Below, in pieces: positions 10,798 to 46,959 of a DNA stretch of 64,000 bases (positions within the stretch are counted from its first letter, which is position 1; every line of letters begins with the position of its first letter). The DNA comes from Antedon mediterranea (lineage: Eukaryota; Echinodermata; Crinoidea; Comatulida; Antedonidae). The position numbers and the translations under genes were made by a program. Location of the stretch: the NCBI RefSeq assembly GCF_964355755.1, contig NC_092679.1, forward strand, positions 18,280,932 to 18,344,931, written 5' to 3'. Under the pieces are notes generated by a model. It had not been told where the DNA came from, made no database searches, and saw nothing but the letters and a program-made list of their open reading frames with translations.

Positions 10798-13064
10798 CTT
10801 AATATATACCTTAACTTTTTTTTATAGTCCTTAACACATTTTATCTAGGTTTGGTGTTTTTCACACTCTTCACAAAAGTAAATTAGCTAATAAGTCATGA
10901 ACTCATAAAACAATACAAACGAGAATAGTTTTAAAGCTTTTATATTATAGAGCAAATTATCAGTAAAGTCTATTTTGGCTCAACTTACCGAATAAACAAT
11001 AACCCGTCTCTCTAAAGAGAGATACAATATGCCCTTATCCCATAATGGTATAGTCCTTGAATCTTGTCATGAAAGTTAAAAGAAAGTGCCTGGTCAGTTC
11101 ATACCAAAAGAGAACTTCTGCAATACCATAGTTTAAAGTATTTGTAAACAGGTAATTCTAACTGATACATTAATCCATAAAATTCCCCTTTTTAGTCTAA
11201 ATACAGTACAACATTGTTATACCTTTATATAGTACTAAATAATAGTATTATTTTGGTATACTGGTTATTAACTGTTTTGTGCTACTCAATTGTCAAGCAT
11301 TTAATTGTTAACATTCTTTACCTTTATTAAGCCTTTACAGTTAAATCTATAGAGAAGGTACACATTCCTTGAAAAATAATAAAAACTACAGGCCATACAC
11401 TTTACTTTTATTATATCTTTTATAAGATATTTATTATTTATCAATTCCTTAAATTAAAAAATAGCTGTTCTAAGTAAATTTAATAAAATATTTAGAAAAC
11501 TAACAAAATTAGATACATGAATGATACTTTGTAGTAAAATTAAATTCAATAAAATATCAGTCAAGGCCTCCAACATTTTAAAATTTTGTTTTGTTTAATT
11601 ATGTAATTTAATGTACAGTAACTGTTAGTTGTTTAATTAAGACAAAACCAAATTGTTCAATTTAAAGTATACTGATGTCAGAATAGAATAGGTTTAATAA
11701 TAATGGATGGTATAGTTTGGAAAGATTATGCATGGATATAGCTAGAGTCTAATTAGAGGTACGTGTCAAAAAGGTAGTGGGTAGTTAGAGAAAAAAGTAC
11801 CAGAGGTTTTAATTATGTGGGTGTTGTGTTGAAATCCGGCAGGGTGGGAGACCTTCAGATCCACTTTTAGTTAGGGTGGGTGGAAGACTGTGAAGGTGGT
11901 TGTCTCTCCGCCCACATCTTTCTAACACAATTACTGTACCATTATATCCATGGCATTTCATCAATTACATATTTCTTGCTCCTTTATAAATTAAGCTCTG
12001 TCTACACTATCAAACTTTATGTGACCAAAAAAAGTTCCCATCATATACAGTATGGTCATGATGATATCATATAATCACTACCATATTTGGTAGTGTAGAG
12101 AGCTTTAGACTATCTATAGTGAATGAATGAGTGATTGGTGAAATTTTACATTTTTATTTTACTTTCCCTCCACTGTTTTCCTCCCCAACCCAAAACAAAA
12201 CAAGTTGATCTTCAGCAATTTTACTCAGACAACATTGTACTGTTAATAGTAGATACTGCCCATGTTTAGTCTTAGCTAATCAACCTTAGTTTATTGGCTC
12301 TTCATTCCAGTTCCAGTAACATTTCCCATTTTTTTCATTAATTTTTAATCGAATATTTCTTTTTTTAATTCAGAATTTGTTGAAACACATTTGGTTAAGG
12401 ATTTATTGACTTACAGGTAATTTGATAATTGTTTTTATTTTATTTGTTCAATTTTGAAAAATAACTTGTTAAACTAACTAAAATAAATTTTTCAAAATAT
12501 TTTAATTAATCATTCTAGATGTGTGTGTGTTTTAGGTTGTTTACTGGACAATTTTCAATTACGATTGACAAGTCGTTATGCTGTATGCTGAGATTGAACG
12601 ATGTGTCACTGATTGATGAGATGTAATATGTTGTGAATAATCGACGCATTGCAATAAATTCCCGGCCAATTGAATCCTTCCTTGTTTGTAGAAAATAAAT
12701 CCGGTCGAAATGCGAGTAACGTTTTAGTCCCTGATATTAACCATGACGAACCTGTATTTTTCGTGAGAGAAACTCGCGACACATCCTACACTCGCCAAAT
12801 GACAAACAGGAATTGACTGATTGCTGTACAAGCCGAGTTTACAAGCCTGTATTACTATTAATGAGTTAATATATCTTGTCATGTTTACCACTGTGAGGCC
12901 TCCTTACCTTGGCCTAATGATATTCTATTTTGCTCAGCTCTGACAATATTTTCCCTTTAAGCCTTGTTTTTTTGAAAAATCAGCAAGCTGTATTTTAACT
13001 CTGCTATTTTGATTCACCTGGAGACTGAAAATCAGTTTTTTAAATTTTTTTATTGGATTTGCAG
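10798..13064. other. AT-rich region upstream of AKT
   Basis: No coding exon is visible. The region must contain, or lie within the introns of, the non-coding 5' part of AKT, because the first coding exon starts at a splice acceptor (ttgcag, ending 13064). The first exon cannot be located by eye. One TA-flanked MITE lies at 11994-12105. Confidence 0.5.
11994..12105. mobile_element. TA-flanked MITE, family A, copy 1
   Basis: The terminal inverted repeat is AGCTCTGTCTACACTATCAA at the left and the complement of AAGCTCTCTACACTACCAAA at the right. TA follows the right end. The same family occurs seven more times in the window. Confidence 0.7.
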
Positions 13065-13087
13065 AAGTGTTTCAACGACCGTGAAAA

Positions 13088-37304
<24,217 letters not shown>

Positions 37305-37689
37305 ACACTTTGTCAATATCTAAGATCATCAGTTAGTTGTCACCAAAGACATCTGGTGGTATATGGATCATCTGGTGTAAGAAAACCAGATGTTACAACT
37401 GGTGATGTTTTGATCATCTGGTGATGTTTGGATTATGTTATTGAAGATCATCAGATCAGATTTGCCAGAGGATTGTTAAGAACATCTAATATTTTGTTGA
37501 TCCTCTGGTGTTAAGATCACCAGTTGTATGTCAGATCATCCATTGTTTATATCCAAGTGCAGCCCTGTCAAAGAATATATCTGTTTTTTATTTGTTATTG
37601 CGTGTTGTCAAGAACTTCAGAATATCTTCAAAGATAATGGTAATACTTAAAGCAAATGATATCAAGTTGTGTATCAGTTTAACATTTTA

Positions 37690-38440
37690 CCAGGATGCTA
37701 TCAAGAGTTACCTGATGATTTGTGGGTTACGAGAATGTTATCAAGAGTTTACCTAATGATTTGTGGGTTACCAGAATGTTATTAAGAGTTTACCTGATGA
37801 TTTGTGGGTTACCAGAATGTTATTAAGAGTTTACCTGATGATTTGTGGGTTACCAGAATGTTATCAAGAGTTTACCTGATGATTTGTGGGTTACCAGAAT
37901 GTTATCAACAGTTTACCTGATGATTTGTGGGTTACCAGAATGTTATCAACAGTTTACCTGATGATTTGTGGGTTACCAGAATGTTATCAACAGTTTACCT
38001 GATGATTTGTGGGTTACCAGAATGTTATTAACAGTTTACCTGATGATTTGTGGGTTACCAGAATGTTACCAAGAGTTTACCTGATGATTTGTGGGTTACC
38101 AGAATGTTATCAAGAGTTTACAGTACCTGATGATTTATGGGTTACCAGAATGTTATCAAGAGTTTACCTGATGATTTGTGGGTTACCAAAATGTTATCAA
38201 GAGTTTACCTGATGATTTGTGGGTTACCAAAATGTTATCAAGAGTTTACCTAATGATTTGTGGGTAACCAGAATGTTATCAAGAGTTTAACTGATGATTT
38301 GTGAGTTACCAGAATCTTATCAAGAGTTATTGATGATTTGTGGGTTACCATATTGTTATCAAGAGTTTTTGATGATTTGTGGGTTACCATATTGTTATCA
38401 AGAATTACTGATGATTTGTGGATTACCGGAATGTTATCAG
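37690..38440 (+). repeat. 41-bp minisatellite downstream of the AKT stop codon
   Basis: About 18 head-to-tail copies of a unit reading GTTTACCTGATGATTTGTGG plus GTTACCAGAATGTTATCAAGA start about 390 bases after the stop. The last copies are the most diverged. No AATAAA lies between the stop and the array, so it is probably transcribed as 3' UTR. The preceding 37330-37500 also repeats CATCTGGTG words. Confidence 0.85.
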
Positions 38441-39508
38441 GAATGAATGATGGTTTCTCACCAAGACATAAGGAAACTACTCTGAATTTTTAAGAGCATC
38501 AGATTTTCTACAGATTTAACAAATGACCAAGATTTTTGTCAACTGCTTTTTGTCTTTTCAAAAGCGTCAGATTTTCTTTGGAGTGACCAAATGACCAAAA
38601 CTTCTGGTGACTGCTTCGGCCTATACATACAGTAACATTTGGTTTCCCTCAGAGTGGCCAACTGGTCCAGACTTGTGCCAACTGCTTTTGTCTTATCAAA
38701 GGCATCAGCTTTCCGTCAGGGTTGCTAAGTCACAAACACTTATTTATGATGCTTACATTTTTGTTCTTCTGAATAGGGTTGCCAATTGGGTTTTGCTGTT
38801 TTTGGACTGAGACCAGAGTTGTAGTTATTTTTTACATTGTCTGGATTTATTTACCAAAATCAATGCCAACTGTTTATCAGAAAACTTAGATGGTTTATAA
38901 GTGTGTTATTTAAGTGAATTTGTCAATGATTTTCTTGATTATTATGTGATTCTTAAGCCTGTCACTTGGACGTTAGTCTAATCTCTACTCTACATCATCC
39001 CTTGAATTATCCTGGCTTACATACCTGAATACTGGACCTAAATAACTTGTACAGATATAAGCATAAAAGCAGTAATATTAAGTCTGTAAATAGACGTGTA
39101 TCGGTTAGTTTTAAAAAGAAATGGTAAAATACAAATTTATTTTTCATTTTGCTAAACCTTTATTGACATTTTTTACTAAATGAAACACTGTACACGTTTG
39201 GTATTTATTTTTTTTATATATTAAATGTTTCGCAACCTAGATCGTAGTATTCTGTTTCGCATGTGGGTAGTAGGTTTGTATGTGTGATTTTTAATTAATT
39301 TTACCTCCTGGGACCAGATGAGTCTTAAAAAGAAAATGTTTTTTTCTTAAATTCAATAGATATATATATCTATATATAGATATATAGCTAACATAACTTT
39401 TAACATTTTGGACAAATTACTTTTCAGTTTTAACAGCTTAGCTAAATTCAAATTTGAACACATTTATCACATTGTAATATTTGCTATTTACTAATTGTTC
39501 GATCAAAC

Positions 39509-39514
39509 AATAAA
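39509..39514 (+). promoter_or_regulatory. Candidate AKT polyadenylation signal
   Basis: This is the first AATAAA after the AKT stop codon at 37304, followed by GT-rich sequence. It would give a 3' UTR of about 2.2 kb containing the minisatellite. Confidence 0.35.
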
Positions 39515-40230
39515 CTGGTGGTTGTTGGACCCTTGTTTTTATTGTTTTATCCTTGTGTGTACAGTAGGCAAAGGGGTAATAATCTAGTGGACTAATTACA
39601 ACTGTACTTATTGCTGTCATTACAAATTCTGTATACAGAATTCAGAGTTTGATTTAAACTCAGGACTGGGTATAACTTTGAGCCTAACGTTATTAGGGAT
39701 AGGCTTTACCCAAAGTGGTCATTCATTTGGATGAACTTTTGTTGAAATTCAGGGATGGGCTAAATATATATTGGTGTACAAAACCAGAAGACTCACTTTT
39801 ACTTTAGTGAAATATGGTAAATTAAGGTAAATTAATTCAAGGCAATTTAATAGTGGGGAAATTTTTTCCTGATTAAAAGTTAAATTGTTTGCTTACAATC
39901 TTAATACATTTCCTATTTAAGTACTTGAAAGTATTGTTGATAAACTTTCAAGGTAAAGAATATTGTTAGTTGTTGAAGTTTACTTTCAACTTTATATTTA
40001 ACTCATTTATTACAATGAGTCTGTCTGCTTATTAAGTGTGTTCAGGGTTGTAAGTCAATGTAGTCCATGTTCACTTGATCACAATGTACGCTATAAACTA
40101 AATGATTGAAAAAATGTTTGCTTGTTTATTTACAATGTGAATGTAATTATGATTATTAGTATGAGCATGCGGGTGCATGCTGTAATTTAAGACTAGCCTA
40201 CTTTGTATCCATATTCCCCCTACCCCATCT

Positions 40231-40245
40231 CCCCCCCCCCCCCCC
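40231..40245 (+). repeat. C15 homopolymer run followed by A-run
   Basis: Fifteen consecutive C's are preceded by short C-runs and followed directly by about nine A's, so the other strand is a G-run. The length may vary between individuals. Confidence 0.8.
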
Positions 40246-40990
40246 AAAAAAAAATTATTGTACAAAATTTTCTGAAGTAAAATTAAACTGTCGACTCGCT
40301 GTTGGCTGTTTCAGTATGTCAATACGTTTTGCCTGTTGTTATTTCTTGTCTTGTTGTTCATATTAGTATTTTCAAGTTTAATTGACAAAATACATAAAAG
40401 ATAGACAGTATTATACATCATTGTAATGATATAATTTTCAAGTTATCTTTCTAACTTTTTAAGTGTAAATAGGTATGTATACTAACAGACCATGCCTATT
40501 GAAATTCAAGAAAATTGGTTTATTTAAGAAAAAAAAATGTATTACCTGTACCTTTCATATGAGATTAAATAGCACACCCTCTGTATCTTTTTAAAAGACA
40601 TATATGCTTTTACGTGGACCAACACATCAGTCGAGTGCCCGAGCTGTAGCTATTACAATCGGCACAGGTTCAAGACACTTTTCGACCATTGTTCTGGTGG
40701 TACTGTAGAACAACTCTTCTCGGATAAGGACTTAAGCTCTCTCCAAATTAATTAGATAACGATAATGAATAATAATAAAAAAATCAACAATTTTAAACCC
40801 TAGCAGGATTTGAACCATGTAAAGCTAATATCTAAAGCAAAAATAAATTATCTTTCAACATGCTCCCTCTGCTGTGGCAATATTCATTTGTGCTTTTTTT
40901 TAAACCCGCCCTCTATCTATTATCGGGGTTTTTTTTTGGTTGGTTACCTGACGCTGGTTTTGGTTAATTTGATGAATATTAAACACAAGA

Positions 40991-43900
40991 ATGGACCCGC
41001 TTTATCTGGCTATGAGTCTTTATAGACGGCGTAAATATGACGACTGTGTTAAAATATGTTCACAGCTGCTTGAAAAAAATCCATATGATCAAGTAAGATA
41101 GTTAATTTTGTCAAAACAAACCATTGTTCGTAGGCCTAAAAATGTTACGTTACCACCACCATCGTTCGCGAGCACAAACAGTCTCTGCGGGCGTTTGTGT
41201 GTGTGAACGTTAGGTTAGTTATGGGGAGGCCTAGACTAGATAGTCCTAGACATCGAGTTGTAGAGGACTACTCCTAATATTATTCATGAAGATACCTGGC
41301 TCTCATGATGGGCGAGTCATTGATTGGCTAACTAGGTTTTAAAACGTCACTTTAATTAATAATTATAAAATAAAGCCAATAAAATCAATAATAAATAATG
41401 CCTCTACTCCAGCCTCGGCTATATAGCTAATAAACTAGCCTAGGTTAGGCCTATAGCTAATAAACTAGGCCTATATATCAACAGTGCATGATGTTATTTA
41501 TTATTTTAGTTTAATTATTATTTACAGGCATCTTGGTCGCTAAAGACAAGAGCATTGACGGCTCAGGTGTATGTAGATGAAGTAGATGTTGATGAGGAAG
41601 GCATTGCAGAGATGATTATGGATGACAACGCCATTGCTCAAGTTGCTCGTATGTTTTCTGTTTTAGTTACATTATGGCTTTTGTCAATAGGATTTCTTTT
41701 GCCACCAGATTGTAATCGTACAAACAGTAGGGGTCATAAGTGTGTGGCAACTTTTATCTACATTAGGTCTGGACCCAATTAGGCCGTCATACACTAGTCC
41801 GGGTTTATTAAATCTATAAAAAATAATTATATGGTAACGTAACACACATCTAACATATTTTGTTATCTAAACACCACAGGCCCTGGAACATCGTTGAAAA
41901 AGCCAGGGACAGGTCAAGGAGGCCCTAGCGCAGGAATTCGACCAATGTCGCAGTCTGGCCGGCCTTTGAGTGGCTTTGTTCGGCCTGGAACACAATCAGG
42001 TAGACCTGGAACAATGGAACAAGCTATTCGGACCCCTAGGACAGCTCATACGGCTAGGCCAGTCACTAGTGCTTCTGGGAGATTTGTTCGACTTGGCACA
42101 GTAAGTTTCTCATTCTTCTAGCTCTTATCCTGTGATTGGTTGACACTTTTTTTTTCTCATTTTGTTTTGTTTTTACAGGCTTCGATGCTTTCTACACCAG
42201 ATGGTCCCTTTATTAATTTGGCAAGGTTGAATTTCTCTAAGTATGCTGCTCGTCCAAATCTAGCAAAGGTAAAAACACTCCATTTACACTCATTATTTAT
42301 TGTTTTTCATGTCCGTCTCGGACATTCTGCGTTAGTTCTTCACGATTGTAAAGCCGAATTCAATAGTTATATGTCCTGTAAGTGTTACATTGTGTTTGTT
42401 TTGTAGGCCTTATTTGAATATATTTTTCACCATGAAAATGATGTACGTAACGCACTGCAGTTGGCAGCCCTGGCTACTGAAGCGTGTCAGTTCAAAGACT
42501 GGTGGTGGAAGGTCCAGTTGGGCAAGTGTTACTACAGGTACTTAGTACGAGCCTTGCTAATATCTGACCTTTGTTGGAGTCCACCCCATTTTACAATGCT
42601 TACCGATTATTCCATACATCCCACATGTAGTGGAGCTGTAGCTTGGATGGTGGTTAACATGCTTGCCTTCCAAATCTTAGGGTCAACCCTGACCTAGTGC
42701 CAGTTCTCTAACTCTTACAAGAGGTTTTTAACTCCACTTCCTAAGCCTCAAATGATACTTTATTAAGCATGATATACAGTAGTTGATCAACCCTGTAAGT
42801 TTGCTGTTAGATGTGTATGAGATAACAATTTAAACAATACATTATTAGACTGGGAACATTTTACAAGACAAGAACTAAAATCTATATGATATTACGATCA
42901 TTTTATTCTGCATTTAGGCTTGGCATGTACCGAGAGGCAGAGCAGCAGTTCAAATCAGCTCTCAAGCAACAAGAGATGGTGGACAGTTACTTGTACTTAT
43001 CTAAGGTGTATGTAAGGCTAGACCAGCCTCTAACAGCCATTGAGATTTGTAAACAGGGCCTAGGGAAGTTTCCTGGAGAGACCACGATGCTTACTTGTAT
43101 AGCTAGAATCTATGAGGTTTGTTTGTTTGTAGTTTGGACTCTTAAATATATGATACAGATGTTTACAGTGCTCCTAACCTGGAAAATAAAATCTCGAAAG
43201 AATTTAAAAAGGTTGGCAAAAGGTACCACGATATTGAATGATTATGGATACTTGACATCAAAACATAGAGGACTCTTAAAAAAAATGTTGGTGTATTATA
43301 TAGTAAATAATAAGTGGCCAGGATGCTTTCCAAGCTTGGCATATGCCGATATGGATAGGCGAAATATGTATGGTTGGTACAATTTTCCACCTTTAGTTAA
43401 CTGAAAGGAGCCTAGTATTAGAGCCTAAAACTTATGTACATACAATCAGAAGAAATTGCACATTTTGTGGGTGGCTGGAGATCACTCAAATATATGGAAA
43501 CGTCCGCTATTATCAAGACATTTAAGAAGTCCATACTACAGATGATGATATAGCTACTGTTTAATTTCTACAGGGATTGATGGACATGATCAATGCTGTC
43601 AAGTATTACAAAGATGTCTTAAAATGTGACAACACTCATATTGAGGCTATAGCGTGCATAGCTAACCACCACTTCTACTCAGACCAGCCTGAGATAGCAC
43701 TTAGGTTCTACAGGTATGTTGGGTGAAATATTATTACGTTGTGAATAATTGTCAGAGATTATAGATATTAGTAAACTCATCTGTCCATAACATCAAGAGG
43801 GGCTAAGATAAGATTGTGTTCCGGAGTAACCCTTTACTCTGAAAGATGCAAAGAGTTTTTTAGAGTGCACTTGAGCCATAAGTGCGTTTCTGCAGCCCTT

Positions 43901-46900
43901 CATCAAAGAGTGAAGTGATCTACATTTAACTACTTATTTTTATCAATTTTATCGATATATGGCGGGTTAATGCATGTTGGATGGTTAATTTAAGTATTCA
44001 TTCACACTTTCTAAACCAAAAAAACTTTTTTTGATTATCTACTGTAGGCGATTGCTACAAATGGGTGTGTACAATTCCGAGCTGTTTAACAACATAGGCT
44101 TATGTTGTTTCTATTCCCAGCAGTATGACATGACGTTAAGTTGTTTTGAGCGTGCATTATCGCTCGCTAATGATGATAATTCAATCGCGGATGTCTGGTA
44201 TAATATTGGACATGTTGCATTGGTAGGTTAAAGTTGCGTTCGCACTGGGCCTTGATTTGGTTTGGGGACCGGAGAAAAATCAGGGCAATGTTGCGTTTTT
44301 GGATCACACATTATATACGTTTTGTATGGAATCCCGAATGCATTGCTGTGAACGCTTGTATTCCTAAACTCTCTGGCTCAGTGTGAACGCAAGTTAAGAC
44401 TCCAATATTAAATTTAAATGTATGTGTACAAGAACTAAACCTTCCATTTCTAGACTTTGGTTTTGTATTGAGTGTTGATTAGTTTCACTTTTTAGATACA
44501 GTTGTATAAAAATTAGGAATATTACAATTCATTCCAAACGTTAAAGTTAAGAATGAATTAAAAAAACATAAATTTCTAAAGCTCTGTTTACACAATCAAA
44601 CTTTTTGTGAGAACACGATGATGCATGTCACTGCCACATTTGGGCAGATCACATTTTTTGGTCAAACTGGTTTGATAGTGTAGGCAGAACTTAAAACAGA
44701 CTACATTAAATAAAAAAAACAATAAAAAATACAATAATGAGTTGTTTTTACTAGATATTGAACACAAGTTAGTATTAAATGTGTATTTTGGTATTGCAAT
44801 ACAGGGTATAGGAGACACAAACCTTGGCTATCAATGTTTCCGTTTAGCTATTTCATCCAACAACGACCATGCAGAAGCATACAACAATCTAGGGGCCCTG
44901 GAGCTACGCAAAGGCCGTATAGAACAGGTGAGTTACCACAGGCTACACTATGCTTTTCAATTAAGATTCAGATTTTTCAATAGTGTGCCACCTTAATAAA
45001 TAAAAAAAATACATATATATATATACATATATTTGCACTGATGAAGGGCTAGTGTTGCCCAAAAGCTCTGCTAACTTTTCTGGCTGTTTTACTTTATAGT
45101 TATGATCTTTTCACTTTTATTTGTATCTCCATTGATATCCAGCCACTGATACCCACAGCATTGTCATTTTGTCAGTGCTTATTTTATTTGTATCTCCATT
45201 GAGATCCAGCCACTGATACCCACAGCATTGTTTTTTTTCAGTGCCTATTTTATTTGTATCTCCATTGAGATCCAGCCGCTGATACCCACAGAATTGTAAT
45301 TTTTCAGTAATTTTCCTTTGGATTTACATTATATACATATATATACACAAAGGAAACAAGAAGGAGTTTTATAATATGTTTAAATTAGATTTATATATAA
45401 TATATAATAATTAAGAACACCTAATATTCACGTAAAAGCAGATTATGTCTATTTTCATTTTATCCATTCATATATAATAATAGATTTGTTTTGTATATTT
45501 TCCATTTCCTTCCTTGTGAATAGAAAGTAATCTCAATTTCATGGGAAATTATGTATTTGGATTGTTAAACTTTCTACGGCCTTTCCTTGGAGACAGGCTA
45601 ATTTATAATATCCGCAGATCACACTTATAGATATCTGTACTGTACTATAAACTTTTTAAATAATCATCAAGGTGCATCAACATCATTAGGATTAGCATAT
45701 CTTAGTAATGTAATTTTCTCCACTAACTACATAAGTGGTTATACGTTTGTTAAATATATGGTTTATGTTGTGAAAAATGCATATTTTTGATTAAAGATGT
45801 ATTGTACCCTAAAAACATGAAAAATGAAGATTAATTAAATCAGACTTTCAATATGTTATTATGTAGTTTTAATAAAGGTAATCATTTCCGTAGAAAAAAA
45901 CATTTAAAAAATAATGTTTTCACTTATAAAATGACAAAATAAATGGTTAAATTCAACCAAAAACACATTGGCTGGCAGCCAATTTGACCGGCAGCCAATT
46001 TGACCATTTTTTGCTTTAAATTACAGTTTTTTCAGGTAAATACAGTTTTTTTTTCTATTATGTTACATTAAAATGGCATATTCAACAAAAAGTTTTTTAA
46101 CAATTATTTTCTGTGGGGACAATACATCTTTAAAAGGAATATTTTGCATTGGTCCAGATATTCAGAATTCAACGAGATTTGAACTAGTGCTTTTATAATT
46201 TCAGGCACGTGCATTTTTTCAGTCAGCTCAAAGTTTATCACCTCACATGTTTGAACCACATTTTAACTATGCGTCGCTGTGTGACCAGGTATTTATTTTT
46301 GTATTTTGTGTGTGTGTCATTTAGTATTACTGAATTTTTAAAAATAATTGTAGTGTACAGTACATTTGTATCGACAGGTGAATACTGTAAAAGGTCTTGG
46401 TGCGAAGTCTGAATTTTAAAGCTTGGTTCCCACTAGAATGTAACGCAAGGACATAAACGCAACGCAAGCGTTTTAACCAATGACAAGCGAAGTTATAGAC
46501 AGTTAGCAATCACAAGCGAATAAGCCATCGCTTGTGATTAGTCAATTCACTTGCGTTTTGTTACATCCTTGCGTTGCGTCGCCAGTGGGAACCACGCTTA
46601 AAGGGGGTAGTTACAGTACACTTATCCCGGGATACTACATTTAAATCTGTGAAGTTCTACTGTTCTCCTATTAGAGAGACAAACCAACAATGTGTCCTCT
46701 TTATAGAGGTTTACCCAGAATAGGGGTGTCTCAAAGGTAGGGGGAAGGTGGGGGGGGGGGGAGGGTATAATTTATATAATAATAAGATAAGATACATTTA
46801 TATTATGTAATTTTTATTTTAAACAAATTTTATTTTTTTTAGATTGGAGATTTACAAAGCAGTTATAATTCAGCCCAGCGAGCTGTTTCTGCTTACAATG

Positions 46901-46959
46901 ACCACTGTGATTCTAAAGACCTTTTGAAACAGCTGAAAAAACATTTTGCCTTACTCTAG
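40991..46959 (+). CDS. TTC8: Tetratricopeptide repeat protein 8 (BBS8), BBSome subunit
   Basis: Eleven exons: 40991-41092, 41528-41648, 41880-42100, 42179-42268, 42407-42537, 42918-43116, 43574-43713, 44048-44222, 44805-44927, 46205-46288, 46843-46959 (TAG). They join without frame conflict to 500 residues, close to the usual 500-540. Signatures include the N-terminal RRRKYDDC and LLEKNPYDQ, the acidic VDEVDVDEEGIAEM, the low-complexity SGRPGTMEQAIRTPRTAHTA, and then a chain of TPR units (LGMYREAEQQFKSALKQQE; LFNNIGLCCFYSQQYDMTL; AEAYNNLGALELRKGRIEQ) to the C-terminal QLKKHFALL. The BBSome carries membrane proteins into and out of cilia, and BBS8 is a scaffold subunit. The start is the first Met of MDPLYLAMSLYRRRK, which aligns with the family N-terminus. 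It shares strand with AKT, 3.7 kb downstream. Confidence 0.98.
44232..44393. mobile_element. 162-bp TTAA-flanked miniature element in TTC8 intron 8
   Basis: GTTGCGTTCGCACTGGGCC at the left mirrors the right end (complement CTTGCGTTCACACTGAGCC). TTAA is at 44228-44231 and 44394-44397. It begins only nine bases into the intron, right behind the gtaggt donor of exon 8. Confidence 0.65.
44580..44692. mobile_element. TA-flanked MITE, family A, copy 5
   Basis: AGCTCTGTTTACACAATCAA at the left pairs with TTTGATAGTGTAGGCAGAAC at the right. TA precedes the left end. TTC8 intron 8. Confidence 0.75.
45113..45308 (+). repeat. Three tandem units of about 66 bp in TTC8 intron 9
   Basis: TTTATTTGTATCTCCATTGA followed by ATCCAGCC-CTGATACCCACAG recurs at about 45116, 45183 and 45249. 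Confidence 0.8.
45795..46129. mobile_element. 335-bp TTAA-flanked non-autonomous element in TTC8 intron 9
   Basis: AGATGTATTGTACCC at the left mirrors the right end (complement AGATGTATTGTCCCC). TTAA lies at 45791-45794 and 46130-46133. An internal short duplication (GGCAGCCAATTTGACC) lies near 45970-46007. No ORF. Confidence 0.75.
46420..46597. mobile_element. MITE family B, copy 1 (TTAA-flanked)
   Basis: AGCTTGGTTCCCACTAG at the left and the complement GCGTGGTTCCCACTGG at the right are flanked by TTAA (46416-46419 and 46598-46601). The internal inverted repeats are built on CGCAACGCAAGC and TCGCTTGTGATT. A second copy lies at 62380-62506. Confidence 0.7.
46750..46761 (+). repeat. G12 run in TTC8 intron 10
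   Basis: Twelve G's sit within a purine-rich stretch, about 80 bases before the last TTC8 exon. Confidence 0.75.

Larger units (their letters stand above)
38441..40990. other. AKT 3' region and intergenic space to TTC8
   Basis: No exon is visible. 38440-38800 holds loosely repeated CAACTG/CAGATTTTC blocks. An AT-palindromic tract (TAGATATATATATCTA) lies near 39360, a C15 run at 40231-40245, and a SINE fragment at 40621-40745. Confidence 0.5.

Noticed and set aside
38009-38212. ORF with repeated LMICGLPECYQEFT
   Set aside because: It is a shadow of the 41-bp minisatellite after AKT.
42886-43404. Reading the TTC8 exon 6 ORF through to 43404
   Set aside because: Similarity to TTC8 stops at 43116, where a gtttgt donor lies, and the next exon (43574) resumes the TPR register in the same phase.
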